A stretch of DNA of 26,100 nt, taken from the IMG/VR virus record IMGVR_UViG_3300017776_000158, positions 1 through 26,100 of that record; one strand, given 5' to 3'. The notes beneath the pieces are model-generated. The model did no database searches. It was not told the origin of the DNA and saw nothing but the letters and a program-made list of their open reading frames with translations. This stretch comes from a virus. Below, piece after piece: positions 7,481 through 13,538 of the stretch; position 1 is the stretch's first letter; each line of letters starts with the position of its first letter. The position numbers and the translations under genes are program-made.

Positions 7481-7830
7481 TGAACAATTATATTGATCAA
7501 TCAGATTACGGATTTGTTGAAAATGACTCAGCAGATTTTTGGGGAATTAAATTTAAAAACGGTTCCCCTTATGCCGGAGTTGTTGTAGTATATGGCACGG
7601 TATCAATTAAAGAGTCGGAAGAACTCGATCTAGCAACATTATCATTTTCATTTAATATTCAAGATGCTGGAGATTATAATATTGATGAATTGGATAACTC
7701 AGAAGAGTTTAAAAACTATTTAGGTAATGTTTTACAAAGTATAATTAATGATAATGTAATAGAAAAGGAGAAAAATGGATATTACGAACCAACTGCCGAC
7801 TCACATACTGAATCATCTTCTCAACAATGA
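7480..7830 (+). CDS. hypothetical protein between uvsX and the helicase gene
   Basis: 116 aa, acidic, no recognised domain. The start overlaps the uvsX stop (TAATG). The last 56 bases overlap the helicase gene in another frame, and its low-complexity Ser/Gln tail (SHTESSSQQ) is encoded there. The predicted fold is mixed beta/alpha with no catalytic motif. Conserved placement between uvsX and gene 41 suggests a replication or recombination accessory role, but that is inference from position only. Confidence 0.65.
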   Translation: MNNYIDQSDYGFVENDSADFWGIKFKNGSPYAGVVVVYGTVSIKESEELDLATLSFSFNIQDAGDYNIDELDNSEEFKNYLGNVLQSIINDNVIEKEKNGYYEPTADSHTESSSQQ

Positions 7831-9172
7831 GGAGTATTGCAGACGGGTAATTCCATATCTGCAGAAAGAGTATTTTGAAGGCACACATAAGACAGTATTT
7901 GATCTTATTGTCAAGTTCGTTGCAAAACATAATAAGTTACCTACGGGTAAAATCCTAGACCTTGAACTAAGAAAAATCCAGGCACCTGATGACATTCTAA
8001 ATAATGCAGCCAAACTTATATCCGAGATTAAAGAAAAGTCTGACATTGATACAGACTATCTTATTAAAGAATCTGAGAAGTGGTGTAAGGATAGGGCAGT
8101 ATATAATGCCATTATGGATTCAATTCAGATTATTGATGGTAAGAATGATGATAAGACCGAGGGTGCAATCCCAGAAATATTATCAGATGCATTAGGTGTT
8201 TCATTTGATCAGGCCATCGGCCATGATTACATAGACAACTCTGATGACCGATATGACTTTTATAATCGTGTAGAGAATAGAATACCATTCGACTTGGATT
8301 ACTTTAACAAGATTACAAAAGGTGGCCTACCAAATAAAACATTGAACATTGCATTGGCAGGAACTGGTGTAGGTAAATCATTATTCATGTGTCATTGTGC
8401 TGCATCAGTGCTAGAACAAGGTAAGAATGTCCTATACATAACCATGGAAATGGCTGAAGAGAGAATTGCAGAACGTATCGATGCAAACCTCATGGATCTT
8501 CCAATACAACAACTGGAATCATTACCTAAGAATGTATTTGATACAAAGATTCAAAAGATTGCACAGGCCTCGATAGGTAAATTAATTATTAAAGAATATC
8601 CTACAGGGTCTGCACATACAGGGCATTTTAGGGCTCTACTCAATGAACTTAAACTTAAAAAGAATTTTAGTCCAGATATGATTTATATCGACTATCTAAA
8701 TATTTGTGCGTCTTCCCGTATGAGAGGTATGGGCGGTAGTATAAATAGTTATACCTATATCAAAGCCATTGCAGAGGAAATGCGTGGACTTGCTGTAGAG
8801 TTTAACGTCCCGATTGTTTCGGCAACTCAGACCACTAGGTCAGGGTTCAGTAATACTGATGTCGGACTAGAGGACACTTCGGAATCATTTGGTTTACCGG
8901 CAACGGCAGATCTTATGTTTGCTCTAATATCAACAGAGGAACTAGAAGAAATGGGCCAACTGTTAGTAAAACAATTGAAAAATCGTTACAACGATCCGAC
9001 CAAATACAAGAGATTTGTGGTTGGAGTGGATCGTTCCCGCATGAAACTATATGATGTCGAAGAATCTGCTCAAACCGATTTGATTGGTGATGGCAGTTCT
9101 ATCCCCGATAAACCAATTGCAACGTGGGGTGATAGGGAAAATAAAGACACGTTTGCAGATTTTAATATATAG
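7775..9172 (+). CDS. 41: DnaB-family replicative helicase (T4 gp41-like)
   Basis: 465 aa. An N-terminal helical domain (1-150) is followed by a RecA-like motor: GTGVGKS (Walker A, 196-202), TMEMAEERIAERI (the DnaB H1a region), DMIYIDYLNI (Walker B, 301-310) and SATQTTRSG. It forms the hexameric 5'-3' helicase that unwinds the fork and works with a primase. Start chosen from AAAAGGAG ending about 5 bases before the ATG. This places the first 56 bases inside the previous gene, so the two proteins share DNA in different frames. The acidic C-terminal tail matches T4 gp41 style. Confidence 0.92.
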   Translation: MDITNQLPTHILNHLLNNEEYCRRVIPYLQKEYFEGTHKTVFDLIVKFVAKHNKLPTGKILDLELRKIQAPDDILNNAAKLISEIKEKSDIDTDYLIKESEKWCKDRAVYNAIMDSIQIIDGKNDDKTEGAIPEILSDALGVSFDQAIGHDYIDNSDDRYDFYNRVENRIPFDLDYFNKITKGGLPNKTLNIALAGTGVGKSLFMCHCAASVLEQGKNVLYITMEMAEERIAERIDANLMDLPIQQLESLPKNVFDTKIQKIAQASIGKLIIKEYPTGSAHTGHFRALLNELKLKKNFSPDMIYIDYLNICASSRMRGMGGSINSYTYIKAIAEEMRGLAVEFNVPIVSATQTTRSGFSNTDVGLEDTSESFGLPATADLMFALISTEELEEMGQLLVKQLKNRYNDPTKYKRFVVGVDRSRMKLYDVEESAQTDLIGDGSSIPDKPIATWGDRENKDTFADFNI

Positions 9173-9181
9173 GAGAAATAT

Positions 9182-9361
9182 ATGGATATGTTACTAAACG
9201 CAAAAGACTGGGCAATGGACAGATTAGGAGAAAGAACATCAATTGATGGACTTGGCCTTATTGTTGTCTGTGGATCAGTAATCTTGTTTGGCGGAATTGC
9301 CAAGTTACTCGCGTGGGTAGGCCTTGCGTGGGGTGTGTACACATTGGTAAAAAGTGACTAA
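9182..9361 (+). CDS. small membrane protein (59 aa)
   Basis: Begins MDMLLNAKDWAMDRLGER, then a hydrophobic stretch from about residue 23 to 55 that probably forms one long or two short membrane spans, ending KSD. AGGAG lies just before the ATG. It sits between the gp41 helicase and thyX. Similar small proteins recur in marine T4-like phages as I remember them, with no known function. Confidence is based on coding-frame continuity, ribosome binding site and tight packing. Confidence 0.7.
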   Translation: MDMLLNAKDWAMDRLGERTSIDGLGLIVVCGSVILFGGIAKLLAWVGLAWGVYTLVKSD

Positions 9362-9364
9362 TAT

Positions 9365-10024
9365 ATGTTCAACGTGAAAGTTATATCATATAGTCGACCA
9401 ACGGAGGAGTCTGAACTTAGTGACGACCTCCTCCAACTGGTCGCATATTGTGCACGGGTATCTAACCCGTCAAACCAAAACAATGAAAAAACGGCTGAGA
9501 AGCTTGTAAAATATCTAATCAAACACAAGCATTGGTCACCATTAGAAATGGTCAGTGCTTGCCTAGAAATAGAAACAACCAGAGATATTGGTCGACAAAT
9601 ATTGCGTCATCGTTCTTTTTCTTTCCAAGAGTTTTCACAGAGGTATGCAGATCCCACTCAGGACATGCAATTTATTACTCGTGATGCTCGTTTGCAAGAT
9701 GAAAAGAATAGACAGAATAGTGTCGATATACCTATGGAAGATTCTATCCACTATGTATGGGAATCATATCAAGAAGTTGTTATCGAAAGATGTAAACAGG
9801 CATATGAATGGGCCATTCAGGCTGGAATTGCAAAAGAACAAGCAAGGGCAGTATTACCTGAGGGGTTGACAATGTCGCGTATGTATGTTAATGGCACACT
9901 ACGTTCTTGGATTCACTATATACAATTAAGATCAGAAAACGGAACTCAGAAGGAGCACATAGAGATTGCAAAAGCAGTTGGGGATGTAATATATCAAATA
10001 TTCCCACTTGATGACGTAATTTAA
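9365..10024 (+). CDS. thyX: flavin-dependent thymidylate synthase ThyX
   Basis: 219 aa. Contains the signature RHRx7S as RHRSFSFQEFS (81-91), followed by QRYADP, then LPEGLTMSRMYVNGTLRSW. ThyX methylates dUMP to dTMP using methylenetetrahydrofolate, FAD and NADPH, and works as a homotetramer with an unusual mechanism in which reduced flavin takes part in the transfer. It replaces the ThyA-type enzyme (gene td) of T4 itself. With NrdA and MazG it forms the DNA-precursor set. It starts 3 bases after the small membrane protein and is followed by the tRNA. Confidence 0.95.
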   Translation: MFNVKVISYSRPTEESELSDDLLQLVAYCARVSNPSNQNNEKTAEKLVKYLIKHKHWSPLEMVSACLEIETTRDIGRQILRHRSFSFQEFSQRYADPTQDMQFITRDARLQDEKNRQNSVDIPMEDSIHYVWESYQEVVIERCKQAYEWAIQAGIAKEQARAVLPEGLTMSRMYVNGTLRSWIHYIQLRSENGTQKEHIEIAKAVGDVIYQIFPLDDVI

Positions 10025-10036
10025 AATTTAGTTTAT

Positions 10037-10113
10037 GCGCCCGTAGCTCAACAGGATAGAGCAACGGCCTTCTAAGCCGTAGGTTATAGGTTCGATTCCT
10101 ATCGGGTGCGCCA
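10037..10113 (+). tRNA. tRNA-Arg (anticodon UCU)
   Basis: Complete cloverleaf: acceptor GCGCCCG (10037-10043) pairs with CGGGTGC (10103-10109) with one G-U; anticodon stem ACGGC/GCCGT encloses the loop CTTCTAA with anticodon TCT; T stem ATAGG/CCTAT encloses TTCGATT; discriminator G, and the terminal CCA is encoded at 10111-10113. It reads AGA and AGG, the Arg codons favoured in the neighbouring AT-rich genes, so it probably supplements a scarce host tRNA. Confidence 0.95.
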
Positions 10114-10131
10114 ATTAAAAGGAAGAAAAAA

Positions 10132-10383
10132 ATGATGTATGTCGATTACCATTTTACTATAACAGAAGACGGATTAAAATTATCAGATACAGGCGCCCCT
10201 GATAAATGGGCCCAGGTTGATATCAATCGTACGCCACTAAATGTAGGTGATATGTTTGTACTCACTCTTGATGAAGATAATTGTATGCACTTCCGTAGAA
10301 TTGACCAAACCCCAGTGTTCGATGAATTAATACAAGCTGGGTTACCAACTAACGAAAAACAACTGGAGTTAGATTTTGGATAA
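10132..10383 (+). CDS. hypothetical protein
   Basis: 83 aa, unrecognised. AAAAGGAAG lies before the ATG (a second ATG follows immediately). The sequence is beta-rich (TITEDGLKLSD, VGDMFVLTLDEDN) and ends LELDFG. It overlaps the next gene by 8 bases. Its start lies 19 bases after the tRNA, so tRNA processing and this mRNA may share a transcript. No function inferred. Confidence 0.65.
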   Translation: MMYVDYHFTITEDGLKLSDTGAPDKWAQVDINRTPLNVGDMFVLTLDEDNCMHFRRIDQTPVFDELIQAGLPTNEKQLELDFG

Positions 10384-10594
10384 TTATAACCACAAGGCAC
10401 TGGATAAACCTTATATACAATTAATCTGTCACCCATACGAACATGAAACATCGGTGAACACTCGTATCACTATTGATGTGATGCAGAAAGATTTAAGTCG
10501 TGACGATATGCTACAAGTATTCCAAGACTTTTTAAAGGCTATGGGATATTCTTTAGGCGTTAAAGAGTATTTAACTATAGAGGCATACCCCTAA
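10376..10594 (+). CDS. hypothetical protein, TTG start
   Basis: 72 aa, unrecognised. The only suitable start is TTG at 10376, with GGAG at 10364-10367 (8-base spacing), inside the end of the previous gene. The content suggests a small alpha/beta protein (YIQLICHPYE, SRDDMLQVFQDFLKAMGYSL). The stop overlaps the ATG of the next ORF (TAATG), so three small genes are translationally coupled here. Function unknown. Confidence 0.6.
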   Translation: MDNYNHKALDKPYIQLICHPYEHETSVNTRITIDVMQKDLSRDDMLQVFQDFLKAMGYSLGVKEYLTIEAYP

Positions 10595-10764
10595 TGGAAA
10601 TTAATGCAACAATACCTGTTCAATATAATAAACCAAATATTGAATACCAACAGATTACTGTAAAGGTAAATGGACAACAACAATCACAAACAGTTTACAC
10701 TTATGATAAACGCGGTAATTTGATTGAAACTGTTGTACGTACACATAATATAGGATCAGTGTAA
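10594..10764 (+). CDS. small hypothetical protein (56 aa)
   Basis: Begins MEINATIPVQYNKPN and ends RTHNIGSV. Supported mainly by the TAATG overlap with the previous stop and an uninterrupted frame to a TAA just before a promoter. Gln-rich centre (VNGQQQSQTVYTYDKRG), predicted beta-hairpins. No family recognised. A minor chance frame remains possible. Confidence 0.5.
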   Translation: MEINATIPVQYNKPNIEYQQITVKVNGQQQSQTVYTYDKRGNLIETVVRTHNIGSV

Positions 10765-10792
10765 AATAAATAACATTTTTTTAAAAAAAGTG

Positions 10793-10821
10793 TTGACAAA
10801 GTGGTTATGATGTGTTATAAT
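10793..10821 (+). promoter_or_regulatory. sigma70-type early promoter with upstream A/T tract
   Basis: Perfect TTGACA (10793-10798), 17-bp spacer, TATAAT (10816-10821) with TGTG before the -10. A T7-A7 tract at 10776-10789 lies directly upstream and could act as an UP element. AACA (10772-10775) and GTGTT (10790-10794) flank it as an imperfect dyad. The leader carries AAGGAG before the ATG at 10853. Confidence 0.85.
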
Positions 10822-10852
10822 ATACATATATTAAATGATAAGGAGAATAAAA

Positions 10853-11035
10853 ATGTCAAATTTAACTAACACACAAATCATGGAATCAATCATTGAAGAT
10901 GTTGAGAAAATGAGTTTAGGAGCTATGGCCCACGAAATTGGACAACCATGGAGATGCGTTGGAATCAGAAGAGATGCAGTCGATAGTTTAATCGAAGATG
11001 TATGTAACAAAAGATTCGAGGCAATGGGAGACTAA
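10853..11035 (+). CDS. small hypothetical protein (60 aa)
   Basis: Start set at ATG 10853 because AAGGAGA lies about 7 bases upstream; the longer in-frame start at 10835 would put that ribosome binding site inside the gene. It begins MSNLTNTQIMESIIEDVEKM and is predicted largely alpha-helical, with a central GQPWRCVGIRRD. It is the first gene after a strong early promoter, which suggests an early host-takeover role, but no homology is recognised. Confidence 0.65.
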   Translation: MSNLTNTQIMESIIEDVEKMSLGAMAHEIGQPWRCVGIRRDAVDSLIEDVCNKRFEAMGD

Positions 11036-11036
11036 T

Positions 11037-11216
11037 ATGGACTATGCAAAATTACTAGCAGAGTGTTCTATTAGAGATGGAGAACAAAGATACACAGAAG
11101 ACCAGATTAGGTCTATGGTTGGTGCACCTTCTACGGAAGAAGAAGAACTATGCACCTGTGGTGAAGATTTAGAATCCTGTCCAGAGTCCTACGTCCATAT
11201 GACGTCAGGAGTTTAG
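11037..11216 (+). CDS. small acidic Cys-containing protein (59 aa)
   Basis: Start ATG 11037, just after the previous stop; a longer frame from 10998 would run through the preceding gene. The C-terminal half carries ELCTCGEDLESCP followed by YVHMTSG. The CxC...C...H spacing could bind one zinc, but it is not a standard finger. It is immediately followed, with no gap, by the structured GC-rich stretch at 11217. Function unknown. Confidence 0.6.
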   Translation: MDYAKLLAECSIRDGEQRYTEDQIRSMVGAPSTEEEELCTCGEDLESCPESYVHMTSGV

Positions 11217-11375
11217 AGGCAGTCGTCACCTATCGGACGAAATAAAGCGAGAGGGGGTAGTGGCCGAACACTCATACAGAAATGAAAAAGTCTGTACCAT
11301 CGGGGGACGAGTCCGGGGTCAGGGTGGCAACCTGTAACCCCCCAAATAGCCAACTTATGAGAAGGCCCCGGACTC
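11217..11375 (+). ncRNA. GC-rich structured RNA of unknown class
   Basis: No credible reading frame; roughly 55% G+C by hand count (87 of 159), far above the AT-rich neighbours. Helices readable by eye: TCGTC (11223-11227) with GACGA (11236-11240); AGTG (11259-11262) with CACT (11269-11272); TACAGA (11275-11280) with TCTGTA (11291-11296); GAGTCCGGGG (11309-11318) with CCCCGGACTC (11366-11375), a perfect 10-bp helix that extends by G-U and C-G; CAGG (11320-11323) with CCTG (11331-11334). GGGGG (11302-11306) can pair with the C-run 11338-11343 inside the big helix, a pseudoknot. An alternative pairing of GGGGT (11315-11319) with ACCCC (11337-11341) competes with the 10-bp helix. It may be a cis-regulatory leader of the gene at 11397 or a stable small RNA. 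I recognise no Rfam family. Confidence 0.65.
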
Positions 11376-11396
11376 AACTATTATTATGGAGAAGTT

Positions 11397-11699
11397 ATGA
11401 ATTTATACGCCTCACTTCGATACGACCCTTCTGGTCGTAAAAGAAAAACCAATTCACTTAAAACTCGGAAGAAAAAGGTAGTATTCAAACCTTACAAGGC
11501 CGAGAAAACTTACGCTCAATTACAGATGGAAGAATTTAATAAGAAATATCCATCTTGGACTGGCAATACTAAATATGAACCAGGGGAAGACCAATCTTGG
11601 AAACAAGAAGCTTCTAAAAACTTTACAGTTGCCCCTGCATATAACAAGGGAGCATACCAAGTGATTCCATCCAAAGATATAGAACACATAGGAAAGTAA
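11397..11699 (+). CDS. basic hypothetical protein
   Basis: 100 aa, Lys/Arg/Tyr-rich N-terminal half (SGRKRKTNSLKTRKKK), then a polar region with tryptophans (YPSWTGNTKYEPGEDQSWK). The basic region could bind nucleic acid. GGAGAAG lies just before the ATG, and a weak AACT/AGTT helix (11376-11379 with 11393-11396) could loop out this ribosome binding site. It is directly downstream of the structured RNA and is the obvious candidate for control by it. Family not recognised beyond a vague resemblance to marine T4-like phage hypotheticals. Confidence 0.65.
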   Translation: MNLYASLRYDPSGRKRKTNSLKTRKKKVVFKPYKAEKTYAQLQMEEFNKKYPSWTGNTKYEPGEDQSWKQEASKNFTVAPAYNKGAYQVIPSKDIEHIGK

Positions 11700-11700
11700 A

Positions 11701-11859
11701 ATGGAAGATTTACAAGCATACAAAGTTCTAGCAATAGATAAAGAAACAGATAAAATGGTTGCAGAATATATCTTTGATTCGTTAAAAGAGGCAATGAAAT
11801 TTCATGCCCAAATGACGGTTAAAGGTTATCTATCAATTTTAGAAAGAGTTGCAATTTAA
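11701..11859 (+). CDS. small hypothetical protein (52 aa)
   Basis: Begins MEDLQAYKVLAIDKETDKMV and ends LSILERVAI. It starts one base after the previous stop, and its stop overlaps the next ATG (TAATG). A beta-beta-alpha pattern with a helix SLKEAMKFHAQMTV resembles small phage proteins with no assigned role. The ribosome binding site (GGAAAG) lies inside the upstream gene's end. Function unknown. Confidence 0.55.
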   Translation: MEDLQAYKVLAIDKETDKMVAEYIFDSLKEAMKFHAQMTVKGYLSILERVAI

Positions 11860-12020
11860 TGGAACTAACAATTATTTTTGCATTCTGTATAATAGGTGTT
11901 GGTTATACATCTTATAAAATCGGCGTTAAAGAAGGTGCCGAGAAAATGCTTGATAGGCTAGAACAGATTAATATTATTAATATTGATCCAGAGGGAAGAA
12001 TATCGCCTAAAAAGCAATAA
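11859..12020 (+). CDS. small single-span membrane protein (53 aa)
   Basis: N-terminal hydrophobic segment (about residues 3-18, LTIIFAFCIIGVGY), then a charged amphipathic helix with VKEGAEKMLDRLEQ and a polar tail. The start is coupled to the previous stop by TAATG. It closes the early block; a late promoter follows at 12038. The topology resembles small regulatory or holin-like proteins, but nothing specific identifies it. Confidence 0.55.
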   Translation: MELTIIFAFCIIGVGYTSYKIGVKEGAEKMLDRLEQINIINIDPEGRISPKKQ

Positions 12021-12037
12021 GTGTATTGCCAAATTAT

Positions 12038-12045
12038 TATAAATA
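12038..12045 (+). promoter_or_regulatory. T4-type late promoter (TATAAATA)
   Basis: An exact TATAAATA lies in the only sizeable gap between the early small genes and the cargo region, 26 bases before the ATG at 12072. That spacing allows a start of transcription about 10 bases downstream plus a GAGG ribosome binding site. The same octamer occurs by chance inside genes elsewhere (8740, 14585, 19166), so position, not sequence alone, supports this one. Confidence 0.6.
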
Positions 12046-12071
12046 GATATACCAAGTAACGAGGGATTTTT

Positions 12072-13535
12072 ATGAAAAAGTTTGGCCAACATTACAGACA
12101 ATTAGTCCAAGAGGATTTGCAGAATCTAAAATTCGATGGCAATGAAAAGAAATTTGCACTTGAACTGTTGTCAGACATTGACGATCAAATCGGAAGTATT
12201 GATTCTACTATAGAATATGATACACGTCCCAAGAAACAAACTGGTAAACGATTAGCAATATCACAATTAATTGATGATAAAGACAGAGAGAAATTTACTG
12301 CTCTTGCTAATAAAATAATTGACGACCACCCCGCATTATCAAGAGGCCAAGTCCCTGGCGCTCGAAAAGAAAAAGACTACGCAATTGTATTCAAAGAACT
12401 AGATAAAACAATCTATGTTAATGTAAGACCTACAGGTAAGAGAAGTTCTGCAGGTGATGACCCTAACGAACTAATGACTGCAGTATTATGTTTATTTCCT
12501 AAACCACATAAAATAACTAATTCAGATGAAATGGATGCATTGATAGAATTGGTACGTGGTAATTTAAAGAAGGCAAAAGGATATAAACAAGGACAAGTTG
12601 ATTCTCTTAGTGGTGATTATCCTAATTTATGTCAGGCAGTATCTGCTGCCAACTCTATTATATCTGCAGGATATGGTGGGGCTGACATGGTCTATTTAAC
12701 TGGTCAGGCATGGGATGATGATGTAAAACAATTCCAAAGAACAAAATATGGAATGACAGATTTTAATTCATCTGATTTTATTATTAGAAAGGGTAACAAA
12801 TACCTAGGTGTATCTTTAAAGAAAAAGAAAAGACTCACAGAAGTTGATCCTACTCTTATTAATAAAGCATTTTCTAGTTTACTTAATGGATCGCCCGAAC
12901 TTAAAAAGGTAAGAGAAGGCATAGAAAAAGATGCTGGTGAATTTTATGTTCACGTAATAAAACTGGCAGCAAGATTAAAAATACTATCCCCTGATTTAAT
13001 GGCTGACTTAAAGAAAGACAGACCAACATCAAAGAATTGGAAACAGTATGTACAAAGAATCCCTAATGACTTAGTTAATAGGGTATTAAAAGGTAAAAGA
13101 ACTCTATTTAAAGTAATGGGCCAAACCATTATTAAGAATAGTGAATTAATCGCAAATCAATTGGTTCAATTAATATTTAAGGCTGATCTTAAAGAATTAA
13201 AGAAATCAGAATTTGATTTTACTTTGGTTACTGGGATAGGTGACTACGGCCCCTCAAAAGGCGTTGTAGTAGAGAAGGGAGAATATAAAGACATTGATTC
13301 CGTTACATCAGTATTGGATGATTTATTCTCACAAGGCAAACCCCAAATGGTATATACACCAGGCGAAAAACAAGCATTTCATGCTGGCGCCACAGCCGCT
13401 AATCTTAAATTTGATTTAATGATTGGTAAAATGGCTATAGCAAATATTACATTAAGATATAAAGGAGATTTTAGAAGTGCTCCTAATTTTAATGCCACAA
13501 TGACACCAGAATTTAAAAAATTATATAAAGGATAA
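12072..13535 (+). CDS. late protein with possible PD-(D/E)xK-like core
   Basis: 487 aa, first gene after the late promoter. The N-terminus MKKFGQHYRQLVQEDL faintly resembles the targeting peptides of the following genes, with cleavage-like VQE, but it is degenerate. In the middle, SSDFIIRKGNKYLGVSLKKKK (D235, then S248-L-K250) resembles the D...(E/S)xK strand pair of PD-(D/E)xK nucleases, and NELMTAVLC (E133) could supply the helix Glu. The C-terminal third has no assigned fold. Inference: a virion-associated nuclease-like protein. It might instead be a structural protein, since the motif is short and could be coincidental. Confidence 0.5.
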   Translation: MKKFGQHYRQLVQEDLQNLKFDGNEKKFALELLSDIDDQIGSIDSTIEYDTRPKKQTGKRLAISQLIDDKDREKFTALANKIIDDHPALSRGQVPGARKEKDYAIVFKELDKTIYVNVRPTGKRSSAGDDPNELMTAVLCLFPKPHKITNSDEMDALIELVRGNLKKAKGYKQGQVDSLSGDYPNLCQAVSAANSIISAGYGGADMVYLTGQAWDDDVKQFQRTKYGMTDFNSSDFIIRKGNKYLGVSLKKKKRLTEVDPTLINKAFSSLLNGSPELKKVREGIEKDAGEFYVHVIKLAARLKILSPDLMADLKKDRPTSKNWKQYVQRIPNDLVNRVLKGKRTLFKVMGQTIIKNSELIANQLVQLIFKADLKELKKSEFDFTLVTGIGDYGPSKGVVVEKGEYKDIDSVTSVLDDLFSQGKPQMVYTPGEKQAFHAGATAANLKFDLMIGKMAIANITLRYKGDFRSAPNFNATMTPEFKKLYKG

Positions 13536-13538
13536 TAG

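Noticed and set aside
8740-8747. TATAAATA octamer inside the helicase gene; similar ones at 14585-14592 and 19166-19173
   Set aside because: Several chance copies are expected in 26 kb of AT-rich DNA, and these are internal to genes. Those at 14585 and 19166 could serve downstream late genes, but nothing beyond sequence supports it.
10772-10794. AACA-T7-A7-GTGTT dyad considered as a rho-independent terminator
   Set aside because: The stem is almost all A-T and no T-run follows. It overlaps the -35 of a promoter, so an A/T-rich upstream element is more likely.
11234-11314. Hammerhead-like core: GGACGAAA (11235-11242) and GACGAGTCC (11306-11314) could form stem II with a GAAA strand
   Set aside because: The essential CUGANGA is GGGACGA here, so the C and U of the core are missing, and the GTCC arm is better used in the 10-bp helix.
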